Below are positions 1 to 7,475 of a stretch of DNA of 20,082 nucleotides, in pieces. The stretch is from Firmicutes bacterium UBA5420 (GTDB taxonomy: Bacteria > Bacillota > Limnochordia > Darwinibacteriales > Darwinibacteriaceae): the NCBI GenBank assembly GCA_002409455.1, contig DHNI01000068.1, positions 1 through 20,082 of the forward strand, in the 5' to 3' direction. A model generated the notes under the pieces. That model had not been told where the DNA came from and did no database searches. It worked only from the letters and a program-made list of their open reading frames with translations. Each line of letters begins with the position of its first letter. Position 1 is the first letter of the stretch. The position numbers and the translations under genes are program-made.

Positions 1-510
1 ATTGTATTCTCCCTACGCGACTTAGGTCTAACGGGGATAGAAGTTGAGCGGATGCTTCGCATGGATTATAATATACAAATAGAACTTAGTGATTACTACA
101 GTGTCCTAGCCTTGGTAACCATTGGGGATACGATGGAGAATATTAAGAAACTCGTGGCAGCAGTCCGTGATCTGTCAGAACGCCGGGTTCATCTTGGATC
201 GATGCCTTTACGGCGCTATGTAATGGATTTTCCAGGATTGCCGCCTATTATCCTTAACCTAAGAGACGCCTTTTTCCGGGAAACAGAGGTTACAAACATA
301 AAGGATGCGGAGGGGAGAATTAGTGGTAGCTTCTTAACCCCTTATCCTCCGGGAGTACCCGTAATTGCACCAGGAGAGCAGTTCACGCCAGAGGTCATTG
401 AGCATCTTCTCTGGTGCCATAGCATTAATTGGCCTGTGAGGGGATTAATGCCAGGGCAGAAGGTTGTAATATTAGAGGATAATCACAGTTTTTGCAGAAA
501 AACAGGATAA
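1..510 (+). CDS. Orn/Lys/Arg decarboxylase family protein, C-terminal part (partial)
   Basis: The reading frame is open from the first base, so this is the 3' end of a gene that begins upstream; about 169 residues are visible. The region matches the C-terminal domain of PLP-dependent Orn/Lys/Arg decarboxylases, including the stretch LNLRDAFFRETE and the proline-rich segment around SFLTPYPPGVPVIAPGE. The PLP-binding lysine lies outside the window. The family decarboxylates basic amino acids in the cytoplasm, often for polyamine synthesis. The substrate (arginine, lysine or ornithine) cannot be told from this fragment. Its place directly before tmk matches B. subtilis yaaO. The stop is 13 bases before the tmk start, so the two are probably cotranscribed. 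The ATG at 52 is internal, not the start. Confidence 0.9.
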   Translation: MVFSLRDLGLTGIEVERMLRMDYNIQIELSDYYSVLALVTIGDTMENIKKLVAAVRDLSERRVHLGSMPLRRYVMDFPGLPPIILNLRDAFFRETEVTNIKDAEGRISGSFLTPYPPGVPVIAPGEQFTPEVIEHLLWCHSINWPVRGLMPGQKVVILEDNHSFCRKTG

Positions 511-523
511 GGAGATCTAGATT

Positions 524-1135
524 ATGCACAAGGGATCGTTTATCACGTTAGAGGGTATAGATGGAGTCGGTAAAACGACCCAAGCCCTTGCACTCAAGGA
601 GTATCTTGAGGGGCAGGGTCATGAGGTTTGCCACACGTTTGAACCAGGGGGTACACATCTAGGGAGTCAAATACGCGCTTTGCTCCTCAACCCCGCGCAC
701 TGCGAACTTCATTCCATTACGGAGATTCTATTGTACGCAGCTGATCGAGCACAGCATGTCCACCAGACGGTGCGCCCTAACTTAGAGGCGGGAAAAACGG
801 TGATTTGTGAGCGTTTTGTTGATTCATCCGTGGCCTATCAAGGCTACGGGTTGGGTTTGGACATTGATGGCATAAAACAGGTAAATCACTGGGCCACAGG
901 AGGTCTAGTTCCGGATCTTACCATCTATTTCGACGCCAATCCGGTGGAGTCCCTGGCGAAAACCAAGGGAGATCGTATTGAGCAACGCACATTAGAATAT
1001 TATGCTAAGGTCAGGGAGGGTTTTTTGACCATGGCCCGAGCCGAACCGCTGCGATTTAAGGTGATCTCGGCGAAGGGAACCCGCGAGGAGGTAGCCTCTA
1101 GAGTACTGGAGGCTCTGGAAGGGAGAATCTTCTAA
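524..1135 (+). CDS. tmk: thymidylate kinase
   Basis: Phosphorylates dTMP to dTDP with ATP, an essential cytoplasmic step of dTTP synthesis. The 203-residue length is normal for the family. The P-loop GIDGVGKTT lies at residues 11-19. The EPGGT nucleotide-recognition motif near residue 40, the ERFVDSSVAYQG substrate-site motif in the middle, and a lid region with DRIEQRTLEYY are all visible. A ribosome binding site AAGGAG lies about 10 bases before the ATG. The gene overlaps the next gene by one base (TAATG), so translational coupling to darA is likely. The neighbours are the same as in B. subtilis. Confidence 0.96.
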   Translation: MHKGSFITLEGIDGVGKTTQALALKEYLEGQGHEVCHTFEPGGTHLGSQIRALLLNPAHCELHSITEILLYAADRAQHVHQTVRPNLEAGKTVICERFVDSSVAYQGYGLGLDIDGIKQVNHWATGGLVPDLTIYFDANPVESLAKTKGDRIEQRTLEYYAKVREGFLTMARAEPLRFKVISAKGTREEVASRVLEALEGRIF

Positions 1136-1461
1136 TGAAACTGCTGATAACGATTGTGCAAGATCAGGATGTACCCGGTTTGCTCGAAGCTTTGGCAGAA
1201 AGCGATTTTCGAGCCACAAAGTTGGCGAGTACAGGTGGATTTTTACGAGTAGGAAACACCACGTTATTGATCGGTGTAGAAGATGATCGGCTAGAAAACG
1301 TCCTTGCCGTGATCAAGCGTACTTGCAAGAAACGGGAACAAGGCGATCCTTCGCCCACCCTTCCCTTTTCGCGCGGAGGCCTGGGTACACGCCTAGAGAA
1401 GATTTCGGTTGGGGGTGCCACAGTTTTCAGTGTGGATGTAGAGAGGTTTGAGAAGATTTGA
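1135..1461 (+). CDS. darA: cyclic-di-AMP receptor, PII-like (DarA/PstA family)
   Basis: A 108-residue PII-like protein of the DarA (PstA, YaaQ) family, which forms trimers and binds cyclic di-AMP in the cytoplasm; its downstream target is still unclear. Diagnostic motifs are IVQDQD near the N-terminus, FRATKLASTGGFLRVGNTT at residues 26-44, and VGGATVF near the C-terminus. These match B. subtilis and S. aureus PstA closely. The start overlaps the tmk stop (TAATG), and the stop TGA overlaps the TTG start of the next gene (TTGA). The position between tmk and yaaR is the conserved Bacillota location. It implies that c-di-AMP signalling operates in this organism. Confidence 0.94.
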   Translation: MKLLITIVQDQDVPGLLEALAESDFRATKLASTGGFLRVGNTTLLIGVEDDRLENVLAVIKRTCKKREQGDPSPTLPFSRGGLGTRLEKISVGGATVFSVDVERFEKI

Positions 1462-1904
1462 GGGTTGTCAAGACAGACTCAAAACGAGAACGTCCCATAT
1501 CTCCTAGTAAAAGACAGAAAAAAAGTGCCCATGTGGAACGGGCATTTTCTGAGGTGCTCCAGACCGAAGCCGTTGAGGTCAGGGATATTGATCTAGCTGC
1601 CGCCCTAGAAGAGGTTGAAGAATATGCCCAGCGTTTGAGAGAAAGCCCCATATTGGAGAATCTACTACGCTACAAAAAGAAAGTGCGGGCTATTTTACTC
1701 TTCTTAGTGGAGCAATCCTATGACGTGCGCGAGAATGCCGTTTATGATTTCCAAGGACGTAGACGCTTGTTGGTTTTGGTAGAGAGCATTGACCAAAGAT
1801 TAGAAGACTTGACTCGGGATTTTTTAAGTAGACAAACCAGTAGTCTGGATCTAGTCGGTCGATTGGACGAAATTCGAGGATTGCTCTTGGATCTTCAAAT
1901 TTGA
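1458..1904 (+). CDS. yaaR: YaaR family protein (DUF327)
   Basis: A 148-residue charged, mostly helical protein that matches the YaaR/DUF327 family in length and in its location between darA and holB. No catalytic motif is visible. The N-terminus is rich in Lys, Arg and Ser, the middle is acidic (AAALEEVEEYAQR), and the C-terminus has a leucine-rich helix (LDEIRGLLLDLQI). The start is a TTG that shares bases with the darA stop (TTGA), which indicates translational coupling. The biochemical function of the family is not established, and I assign it from synteny and overall character rather than from a motif. Confidence 0.85.
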   Translation: MRVVKTDSKRERPISPSKRQKKSAHVERAFSEVLQTEAVEVRDIDLAAALEEVEEYAQRLRESPILENLLRYKKKVRAILLFLVEQSYDVRENAVYDFQGRRRLLVLVESIDQRLEDLTRDFLSRQTSSLDLVGRLDEIRGLLLDLQI

Positions 1905-1916
1905 GGTGAAACGATT

Positions 1917-2846
1917 GTGACTCTTGATCATATTGTAGGTCAGGTGGTTCCGGTATCGATTTTGAGACGTGCCCTAGGCACGCATACCATAGGACATGCC
2001 TATCTCTTTTCTGGTCCAGAAGGTGTGGGAAAGGAGACGGTGGCCCGGGCTGTTGCCCATGAACTAGCAGAGCTCGGAGGGCCCCTATCTGAAATCCATG
2101 TCTTAGGCGGGGACGAGACAATAAAGCGTGAGGAGATCATAGACCTACGCCGGGAGGCTGCCTTGGCGCCCGCTGGCTATTCCATGTGGATTATTGTGGA
2201 TGCCCATCGTTTGACTCCTGAAGCAAGCAATGCGCTCCTTAAGACATTAGAAGAACCTCCTCGGGGCACCTTCTTTTTCTTAACGACAACGCAGGTTCAC
2301 TCTTTGTTACCCACCATTCTATCACGCTGCCAGCATCTGCCTTTTCGCCGTATTGCGGAGGCGGATATTGTAAAGTGGTTGGCGAAGCGTACAGGATCAA
2401 GCGTGGAAGACTTGAAGATCCGCTCTATTGCTACATTGGCGCACGGATCTTTAGGCAAAGCCTGGGCCTATTGGGAAGGCTCTTTACTAGAAGAGAGAGA
2501 GGCCGTGGTGGCTAAGCTTATCGAAGTTCCCAAATTGAGTTATCCGCGAATTTTGGGCCTAAGTCAGGGCTGGCCCGAAGATCGCAAGAAAATAATGGGT
2601 GAACTGCAGTTATTCTTGGAGTGGTATCGCGATGTGCTTATCATCAAGAATGGCGCAGACCTTCCGCTGTATAATCCTGGCTATAGGCAGGAACTCGAAG
2701 AGATTAGTACTTTTTATGTAAATCATGATTTAGTCATGATCATGGAACAGATTATTGAAGCGGGGAAAGCCATCGCCGCAAACGGTAGGATTCGGTTCTA
2801 TTTAGGATATCTTTTGTTATTGATGAAAAAGGGAGCGTTGACCTGA
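1917..2846 (+). CDS. holB: DNA polymerase III subunit delta' (HolB)
   Basis: Clamp-loader subunit that helps load the sliding clamp during replication. The 309-residue protein has an AAA+ fold with the P-loop-like GPEGVGKE at residues 33-40, the helix SNALLKTLEEPP near 104-115, and the SRC motif at 136-138, which is typical of clamp-loader subunits. The GTG start is preceded by AGGTGA about 7 bases upstream. The stop overlaps the ricT start (TGATG). One oddity: the cysteine-rich zinc module that E. coli delta' has between the P-loop helix and the next strand is absent. Residue 50 runs into LAELGGPLSEIHVLGG, and Cys138 is the only cysteine in the protein. The family call is secure from motifs and context. 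Confidence 0.93.
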   Translation: MTLDHIVGQVVPVSILRRALGTHTIGHAYLFSGPEGVGKETVARAVAHELAELGGPLSEIHVLGGDETIKREEIIDLRREAALAPAGYSMWIIVDAHRLTPEASNALLKTLEEPPRGTFFFLTTTQVHSLLPTILSRCQHLPFRRIAEADIVKWLAKRTGSSVEDLKIRSIATLAHGSLGKAWAYWEGSLLEEREAVVAKLIEVPKLSYPRILGLSQGWPEDRKKIMGELQLFLEWYRDVLIIKNGADLPLYNPGYRQELEEISTFYVNHDLVMIMEQIIEAGKAIAANGRIRFYLGYLLLLMKKGALT

Positions 2847-3859
2847 TGGTGACGATAGTTGGAGTCCGGTTTCGAAAAGCCGGTAAGATATATTATTTTA
2901 GCCCGGGAGATTTGAAAATTGCAGCCGGAGATGGCTGTATTGTAGAGACCGCTCGGGGAGTCGAATATGGGGAAATCGTGATTGCCCCGAGAGACGTGCC
3001 TGCGGGTGAAGTGGTTCAGCCGCTTAAGCAGGTCTTAAGAAATGCCAACACAGACGATTATGAACGCTTGGAGGCCAACAAGGCCCGCGCTCAAGAGGCG
3101 TTTCAGATAGCCATAGACAAAGTGGCCGAGCATAAACTTCCCATGAGGCTTTTGGAGGCAGAATATACCTTAGATGATAGTAAGCTGATCTTCTCATTCA
3201 CGGCAGAGGGCCGGGTGGATTTTCGCGAATTGGTGAAAGATTTGGCGGCCATTTTCCGTACCAGAATTGAATTAAGGCAGGTTGGGGTAAGGGACGAGGC
3301 GAAAATCATTGGTGGCCTTGGTTCTTGTGGGCGAGCCCTTTGTTGTGCCACGTTCTTAGGCGAGTTTGAGCCTGTTTCGATCAAGATGGCTAAAGAGCAA
3401 AATCTATCTCTTAACCCTTCCAAGATTTCTGGTGTTTGTGGACGGCTTATGTGCTGTTTGAAATATGAATGCCAAGCTTATGAAGACAACAAACAGGCGT
3501 TTGGAAAGTGTTGCAAGGGTGCACCTGTGGTGGTGGACGAGTTTTATAATGAGATGGAAGAGGAAAGCGATTATTATGATGATCTTCTCCAAGAGGACAG
3601 CATTAAAGAGGTAGATTATCAGATGATGGTTGAAACTGCAGAAATTGAGAAGAATACGACGGAGGAGTCCAAGAACCCGCCAAGGCGAACGTCGCGTCCG
3701 AAAAAGAAGCGGAAGCCCAAAGCACCAGAGGAAAAACCGGTGGTAAAGAAAGAATCAGAACAGAGCGCTTCGAAGCCTACGGGGGAGAATGCTCCTAAGA
3801 GAAGAAGGCGGCCGAGGCGGAGAAAGCCCAAGGCCAAGCCTGAAAACAAGGATGAATAG
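2846..3859 (+). CDS. ricT: RicT (YaaT/PSP1 family) regulatory iron-sulfur protein
   Basis: PSP1-domain protein. In B. subtilis, RicT forms a complex with RicA and RicF that carries [4Fe-4S] clusters and affects RNase Y-dependent RNA maturation. The conserved core spans about residues 1-210, with GLGSCGRALCCATF at 157-170 and GVCGRLMCCLKYEC at 196-209. These give cysteines at 161, 166, 167, 198, 203, 204 and 209, with an extra CC pair at 222-223. At 337 residues it is longer than B. subtilis RicT (about 275). After residue 225 the usual GEGKVVG-type end is not visible. Instead there is an acidic stretch (232-270) and then a very basic Lys/Arg/Pro tail (275-334). The start overlaps the holB stop. 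Confidence 0.92.
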   Translation: MVTIVGVRFRKAGKIYYFSPGDLKIAAGDGCIVETARGVEYGEIVIAPRDVPAGEVVQPLKQVLRNANTDDYERLEANKARAQEAFQIAIDKVAEHKLPMRLLEAEYTLDDSKLIFSFTAEGRVDFRELVKDLAAIFRTRIELRQVGVRDEAKIIGGLGSCGRALCCATFLGEFEPVSIKMAKEQNLSLNPSKISGVCGRLMCCLKYECQAYEDNKQAFGKCCKGAPVVVDEFYNEMEEESDYYDDLLQEDSIKEVDYQMMVETAEIEKNTTEESKNPPRRTSRPKKKRKPKAPEEKPVVKKESEQSASKPTGENAPKRRRRPRRRKPKAKPENKDE

Positions 3860-3861
3860 CT

Positions 3862-4692
3862 ATGCTCTACATCTGTCCTACCCCTATAGGCAATTTAGAG
3901 GATATTACGTTACGCACGTTGCGAATTCTTCAGGAGGTTGACCTGGTTTTGGCGGAAGACACCCGACATACAGGTCAACTTCTTCACCATTTCCAGATTA
4001 GCCGACCGCTAGAGAGCCTGCATGAGCACAATGAAAAGGCCAAGACGCAGCGCATACTTGATTTGCTTAAGCAGGGCAAGCTGGTAGCCTTGGTGTCGGA
4101 TGCAGGCATGCCAGGAATTTCCGATCCGGGGGCCTTCTTAATCCGCGAGACCATTGACGCTGGCTTACCACTCGAGGTGTTGCCAGGAGCGAATGCTGCG
4201 CTGGTGGGCTTTTTACAGAGTGGCTTTGCCAGTCCGCACTTTCTTTTTTATGGATTCTTGCCGCGTCGCAGGAAGGATCGAATCCGGGTTCTAGAGGATC
4301 TCAAGGATTTGTCCTACCCAATCATCTTCTATGAGGCCCCGCATCGTCTAAAGGAGATGCTAGGCGATCTTCTCACTGTCTTGGGGGATCGTACCATTAG
4401 CATTTCTCGAGAACTTACCAAACGATTTGAGGAAACTAGGCGTGGTCATATAAGTGAGTTGATTGCCCATTTCGCTGCGGACGAGCCTCGCGGCGAGTTT
4501 GTGGTGACCATCAACGGAGGGGAGCCTAAACAGGCAGAGGAACAGAACGAAGACGATATTCTTCACCTGTTAGAACACCTGATGTCCAGTGGTCTGAGTC
4601 GTAGAACCGCTATCGAACAGGTTAGTGAAAAACATCGTCTTCCGAAAAATCAGGTCTATGAGATAGCCCTAAGACTTAGGCTTGAAGATTAG
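3862..4692 (+). CDS. rsmI: 16S rRNA (cytidine1402-2'-O)-methyltransferase RsmI
   Basis: SAM-dependent ribose methyltransferase that 2'-O-methylates C1402 in the decoding centre of 16S rRNA. The 276-residue protein shows the family motifs in order: PTPIGNLEDITLRTL near residue 7, AEDTRHTGQLL, LVSDAGMPGISDPG, LPGANAALVGFLQSG, FYGFLPRR, and ISRELTKRFEE. It starts two bases after the ricT stop, with an AAGGAT binding site inside the end of ricT. In B. subtilis three genes (yabA, yabB, yazA) lie between ricT and this gene; here there are none. Its last 17 bases overlap the 3' end of abrB on the opposite strand. Confidence 0.95.
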   Translation: MLYICPTPIGNLEDITLRTLRILQEVDLVLAEDTRHTGQLLHHFQISRPLESLHEHNEKAKTQRILDLLKQGKLVALVSDAGMPGISDPGAFLIRETIDAGLPLEVLPGANAALVGFLQSGFASPHFLFYGFLPRRRKDRIRVLEDLKDLSYPIIFYEAPHRLKEMLGDLLTVLGDRTISISRELTKRFEETRRGHISELIAHFAADEPRGEFVVTINGGEPKQAEEQNEDDILHLLEHLMSSGLSRRTAIEQVSEKHRLPKNQVYEIALRLRLED

Positions 4693-4915
4693 TTCGGCAC
4701 TTCTGACAAATCCCCTTGTTCATGTAGTCATCAACATCTTCGTCGGAACCGCAGAAAATACAAACCAGGGACGACTTGCGCAGAACGATGAGATCTTCCT
4801 GTACAAAAATCTCCAGGGGATCTCGCTCTCCAATGCCCAGAGTGCGGCGAAGTTCAATGGGCAAAACAATGCGACCTAGATCATCTACTTTGCGAATTAT
4901 GCCAGTGGATTTCAT
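4676..4915 (-). CDS. abrB: AbrB/SpoVT-family transition-state regulator with C-terminal CxxC pairs
   Basis: A 79-residue dimeric DNA-binding regulator with an N-terminal swapped-hairpin AbrB domain (MKSTGIIRKVDDLGRIVLP, residues 1-19, then IELRRTLGI). The C-terminus carries two Cys pairs, CIFC and CQKC, separated by about 15 residues, which suggests a zinc ribbon as in many clostridial homologues rather than the Bacillus AbrB tail. I chose the ATG at 4915 because AGGAGG lies six bases upstream of it; a start six codons earlier would overlap that site. It has its own strong promoter and is convergent with rsmI. It lies next to rsmI as in B. subtilis and probably controls growth-phase genes, by family analogy. 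Confidence 0.93.
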   Translation of the reverse strand: MKSTGIIRKVDDLGRIVLPIELRRTLGIGERDPLEIFVQEDLIVLRKSSLVCIFCGSDEDVDDYMNKGICQKCRTNLQA

Positions 4916-4967
4916 GATCACCCTCCTCATCAATTAAAATAAGCTAAAATGCTTGTCAGCGATCTTA

Positions 4968-4996
4968 ATTATACTTGTTTTCAGAGGAGGCGTCAA
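4968..4996 (-). promoter_or_regulatory. sigma-A promoter of abrB
   Basis: Read on the minus strand, TTGACG (4991-4996) and TATAAT (4968-4973) are separated by exactly 17 bases. The sequence just upstream of the -35 box is AT-rich (AAAATT and AAAAATT tracts) and could act as an UP element. It gives abrB a leader of about 45 bases. Confidence 0.85.
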
Positions 4997-5027
4997 TTTT
5001 TGGCAGAGCGAAAATTTGTGACTTGGA

Positions 5028-5849
5028 TTAGTATGAACGCGGTGCGCTTTTCAGGCATTCCTTGAGGGTATCGCCGCGTAAGCCAACGCGCGTGGATTCC
5101 AGCGTCAAGACATCGTGTGGTTGGACATTACCCAGGTTCACATTTGGCCCTAAATGAACCAGAAGATAGTTGTGTTGGCTGGTTTGGGGTGCCTCAATGA
5201 TGAGATGGCTATGATCTTTGACTCCTGTCACTAATGTCTGCAACAGCTCATCGTCGATTTTGCCCTCTGCATTGTAGATGCCTACACCTTTACCCGAATC
5301 TCGCCCCTCAATAATCACCTTCTCTGCTCCATTAGCCAGATCCTCGAAGACTTGCTCAATAGCTTGGTCTGGTTCGATTTTCACAGTAGGATCCTTTTTA
5401 CCTATTTCAGAAAGAACCCCAAACCCTTCGCCTTTAGCCATGCGTATATACTGACCCCGATCTTTGCGTGGCAGATCGATTGTGCCCTCCGACACTTCCA
5501 CATAGGTAAATCCTAACTCGCGGGCCCTGTGAAAGAATTCTTTAGTGCAACCCTGATAGACGGCAATCTCAAATAGAGTGCCTCCCGGATACACTTCAAT
5601 ATTATATTCTTTAGCCAAAGCGATTTTTCTCTTCATCATCTGTGACGGATACAGGGCCGAACTACCAAAGGCAATCTTCAGAAAGTCGATGTGGTCTGCA
5701 GCCATCTCCAATAGATCCGTTGTCTCTCTCAAACCAAGCCCTTTGTCAATAACCATTGTAATGCCATTTGAGCGTGGTTTTGCCAAGCGCCGCGTTTCCG
5801 GCAATGTGACTACAGATTGCCAGGCACCGATACTCGTGGCAAGATTCAT
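5028..5849 (-). CDS. comA: phosphosulfolactate synthase (ComA/YitD family)
   Basis: A 273-residue TIM-barrel protein of the ComA family, which adds sulfite to phosphoenolpyruvate to form (2R)-phospho-3-sulfolactate. In methanogens this is the first step to coenzyme M; in Bacillus the homologue YitD is linked to the sulfolactate found in spores. Conserved segments visible are GITMVIDKGLGL (near 29-40), DFLKIAFGSSALY, IEVYPGGTLFE, VEVSEGTIDL, IIEGRDSGKGVGIY and LGPNVNLGNVQPHDVL. The ATG has AGGAGGG about 8 bases upstream. It lies 41 bases after an MFS transporter on the same strand. No phosphosulfolactate phosphatase (ComB) or dehydrogenase gene is in the window. The enzyme family is confident, the end product is inferred. 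Confidence 0.9.
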   Translation of the reverse strand: MNLATSIGAWQSVVTLPETRRLAKPRSNGITMVIDKGLGLRETTDLLEMAADHIDFLKIAFGSSALYPSQMMKRKIALAKEYNIEVYPGGTLFEIAVYQGCTKEFFHRARELGFTYVEVSEGTIDLPRKDRGQYIRMAKGEGFGVLSEIGKKDPTVKIEPDQAIEQVFEDLANGAEKVIIEGRDSGKGVGIYNAEGKIDDELLQTLVTGVKDHSHLIIEAPQTSQHNYLLVHLGPNVNLGNVQPHDVLTLESTRVGLRGDTLKECLKSAPRSY

Positions 5850-5890
5850 GATACGTCCCTCCTAGGAATTTTGGTCTACTCACTGCTAAC

Positions 5891-7087
5891 CTATTCACTT
5901 GGTCTAGGAGGGGTGATGGACACGGAGGCAATTATCGCGGTGGTGGCAGCCAGGGCAGCACAGCCCAGAAACATCGTCCATGTACCCAGCCCGGCAGCGA
6001 GCCCAAAGGTCGGTGGGCCCATGGCTACGCCAAAAAAGCGAACAGTACCATAAAGGCAGGTGATCATGCCGCGCCTATCGGTACTGGTCGCACCTGTAAT
6101 CAGCGAGTTGATGGGGGGGAGTAAAATTCCAATGCTAACTCCTGTGAGGAAGAGTATTGCCATATAGGGAACTAGGTTGGTGAACAGGGGAAGGAGCCCT
6201 AGGGTCAGCGCAGTCACAGCCATTCCCCCGATGATCACGGGTTTCCAAAGAAATTGTTTGTCGCTGAGGAAAAGGCCACTTAAGTACGACGTTAGAGCCA
6301 TAGAAAAGACGGGGACAGCGAGGACAAAGCCCTTTTTCAGGCCATGAATGTTGTATGTAGACTCCAAAATATCCGATATGTAGCTGAGTACTCCGAAAAG
6401 AAGAAACAAGGCAACCATTCCTACGAGGTAGCTGGTGAGTAAAAGTGTGCCCTTTTCTTTAAACACTTCCTTAAGTTTTCTCCAGTATTCCTTTAGGCTT
6501 TCGCAAGCATGGCTACCTGGTTTCTCCGGAACCAAAAGCCACACTCCAAGGGCAATGGGAAAGGCCAGAAGGCCGTAGGCAAAAAAGGGGGCGTACCAGG
6601 AAAGAAGAGCAATCAGGGAACCCAAAATGGGGCTAAGAACCTTCCCGAGGCCATTTGATGCCTCCAGGAGACCTAAGGCTTTTGTACGTTCGTTTGTCTG
6701 AAATGTATCGCCCGTTAATGCCATGGCCAGCTGGTAGGTTCCGCCGGCTCCAGCGCCTTGTATAACGCGCCCTACTAACAATAGGCTATAGGGATTTTCG
6801 AGAAAAAGGGCAGAAAAGCCGCAAATTAGTCCTCCGAGGCCATAGACAAAAAGAGCGGGAACCATAATTACTTTTCTCCCATAGCGATCGGAGAGAAATC
6901 CTGCAAAAGGGATTAAGATGCCTGCTGGTAGAGAGAAAAAAGTGACAATGAGACCCACCTGAAACTGGGTGAGCCCCATGGCTTGCTTCATTTGGGGGAA
7001 GACCGGGATTAGCATGGAGTTGCCTAACACCATGACCAAAGGAACTCCACAGAGGATGGCGAATTGCAGAGCCGTTTTCTTTTTCAA
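5891..7087 (-). CDS. MFS transporter, 12-helix drug/metabolite antiporter type
   Basis: Integral membrane transporter of the major facilitator superfamily with about 12 hydrophobic segments. The loop between helices 2 and 3 has the signature GFLSDRYGRKV, and the first half carries VIQGAGAGGTYQLAMALTGD, a motif C-like stretch seen in proton-coupled antiporters. I prefer the TTG at 7087 (398 residues) because AAAGGCGGG lies about 5 bases upstream and the product begins with a short Lys-rich segment before helix 1. An ATG at 7111 and a GTG at 7135 in frame lack good binding sites. The substrate cannot be read from sequence. Its place just before comA suggests a possible link to sulfolactate or related compounds, which is inference only. 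No clear promoter was found. Confidence 0.88.
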   Translation of the reverse strand: MKKKTALQFAILCGVPLVMVLGNSMLIPVFPQMKQAMGLTQFQVGLIVTFFSLPAGILIPFAGFLSDRYGRKVIMVPALFVYGLGGLICGFSALFLENPYSLLLVGRVIQGAGAGGTYQLAMALTGDTFQTNERTKALGLLEASNGLGKVLSPILGSLIALLSWYAPFFAYGLLAFPIALGVWLLVPEKPGSHACESLKEYWRKLKEVFKEKGTLLLTSYLVGMVALFLLFGVLSYISDILESTYNIHGLKKGFVLAVPVFSMALTSYLSGLFLSDKQFLWKPVIIGGMAVTALTLGLLPLFTNLVPYMAILFLTGVSIGILLPPINSLITGATSTDRRGMITCLYGTVRFFGVAMGPPTFGLAAGLGTWTMFLGCAALAATTAIIASVSITPPRPSE

Positions 7088-7181
7088 GTTTGCCCGCCTT
7101 TCAATTGGCATATAATGCACAGGGTGTAGACACACTCATTGAAATACACTATTAGTATGCTTTCCGGCAAAGAGCCTACTC

Positions 7182-7210
7182 TTGACAAAGCTTGGGATAA
7201 AGGCTAAGAT
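7182..7210 (+). promoter_or_regulatory. sigma-A promoter of the metS T-box leader
   Basis: TTGACA (7182-7187) and TAAGAT (7205-7210) with a 17-base spacer, placed just upstream of the first T-box element. Transcription should start near 7217, leaving a leader of about 300 bases before metS. Confidence 0.85.
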
Positions 7211-7216
7211 TTCAGT

Positions 7217-7463
7217 AGCAGAATAAAGGCGCGATGATTGGAAGAGTACGCTAGAGGATTCCCCTAAGAGAGTCAGGGTAGCTGTGAACTGATGGGATTC
7301 TCCAGCCGAAGATGATCCAGGAGCTGTGGGTTGAAGTAGAAGTAGGCTCACCGGTTAGGTCCCGTTAACGTACCAGTAAGAGGCTGATGCTGATCGCACC
7401 AGCAAAGTTTGGGTGGTACCGCGTGAGTTGAGCTCTCGTCCCGAGTGGATGAAGGGCTTTTTT
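7217..7463 (+). ncRNA. T-box riboswitch, Met-specific, in the metS leader
   Basis: The T-box core GGGTGGTACCGCG is at 7411-7423. Stem I shows the AGTA element (around 7244) and an apical GCTGTGAAC-type loop near 7281. The 3' side of the specifier loop reads CCGAAGATGATCC, which puts ATG (7312-7314) as specifier codon, so the ligand is uncharged tRNA-Met. The TGGT of the bulge would pair with a tRNA 3' end ACCA, which fits a discriminator A. The element ends in an intrinsic terminator. This matches the known T-box control of aminoacyl-tRNA synthetase genes and the gene downstream is metS. The 5' end is inferred from the promoter. Confidence 0.93.
7431..7463 (+). terminator. T-box intrinsic terminator (attenuator)
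   Basis: AGCTCTCGTCC (7431-7441) pairs with GGATG plus AGGGCT (7447-7458) with one bulged A and one G-U pair, five-base loop CGAGT, then TTTTTT. The antiterminator would use the T-box core upstream when uncharged tRNA-Met binds. Confidence 0.85.
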
Positions 7464-7475
7464 ATTGTAAAGGAT

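Noticed and set aside
4682..4879. A plus-strand frame opposite abrB
   Set aside because: It is the antisense shadow of abrB, which has its own promoter, binding site and recognised domain.
7136..7351. A 71-codon minus-strand frame upstream of the MFS gene
   Set aside because: It is antisense to the metS promoter and T-box, which fully explain the sequence.
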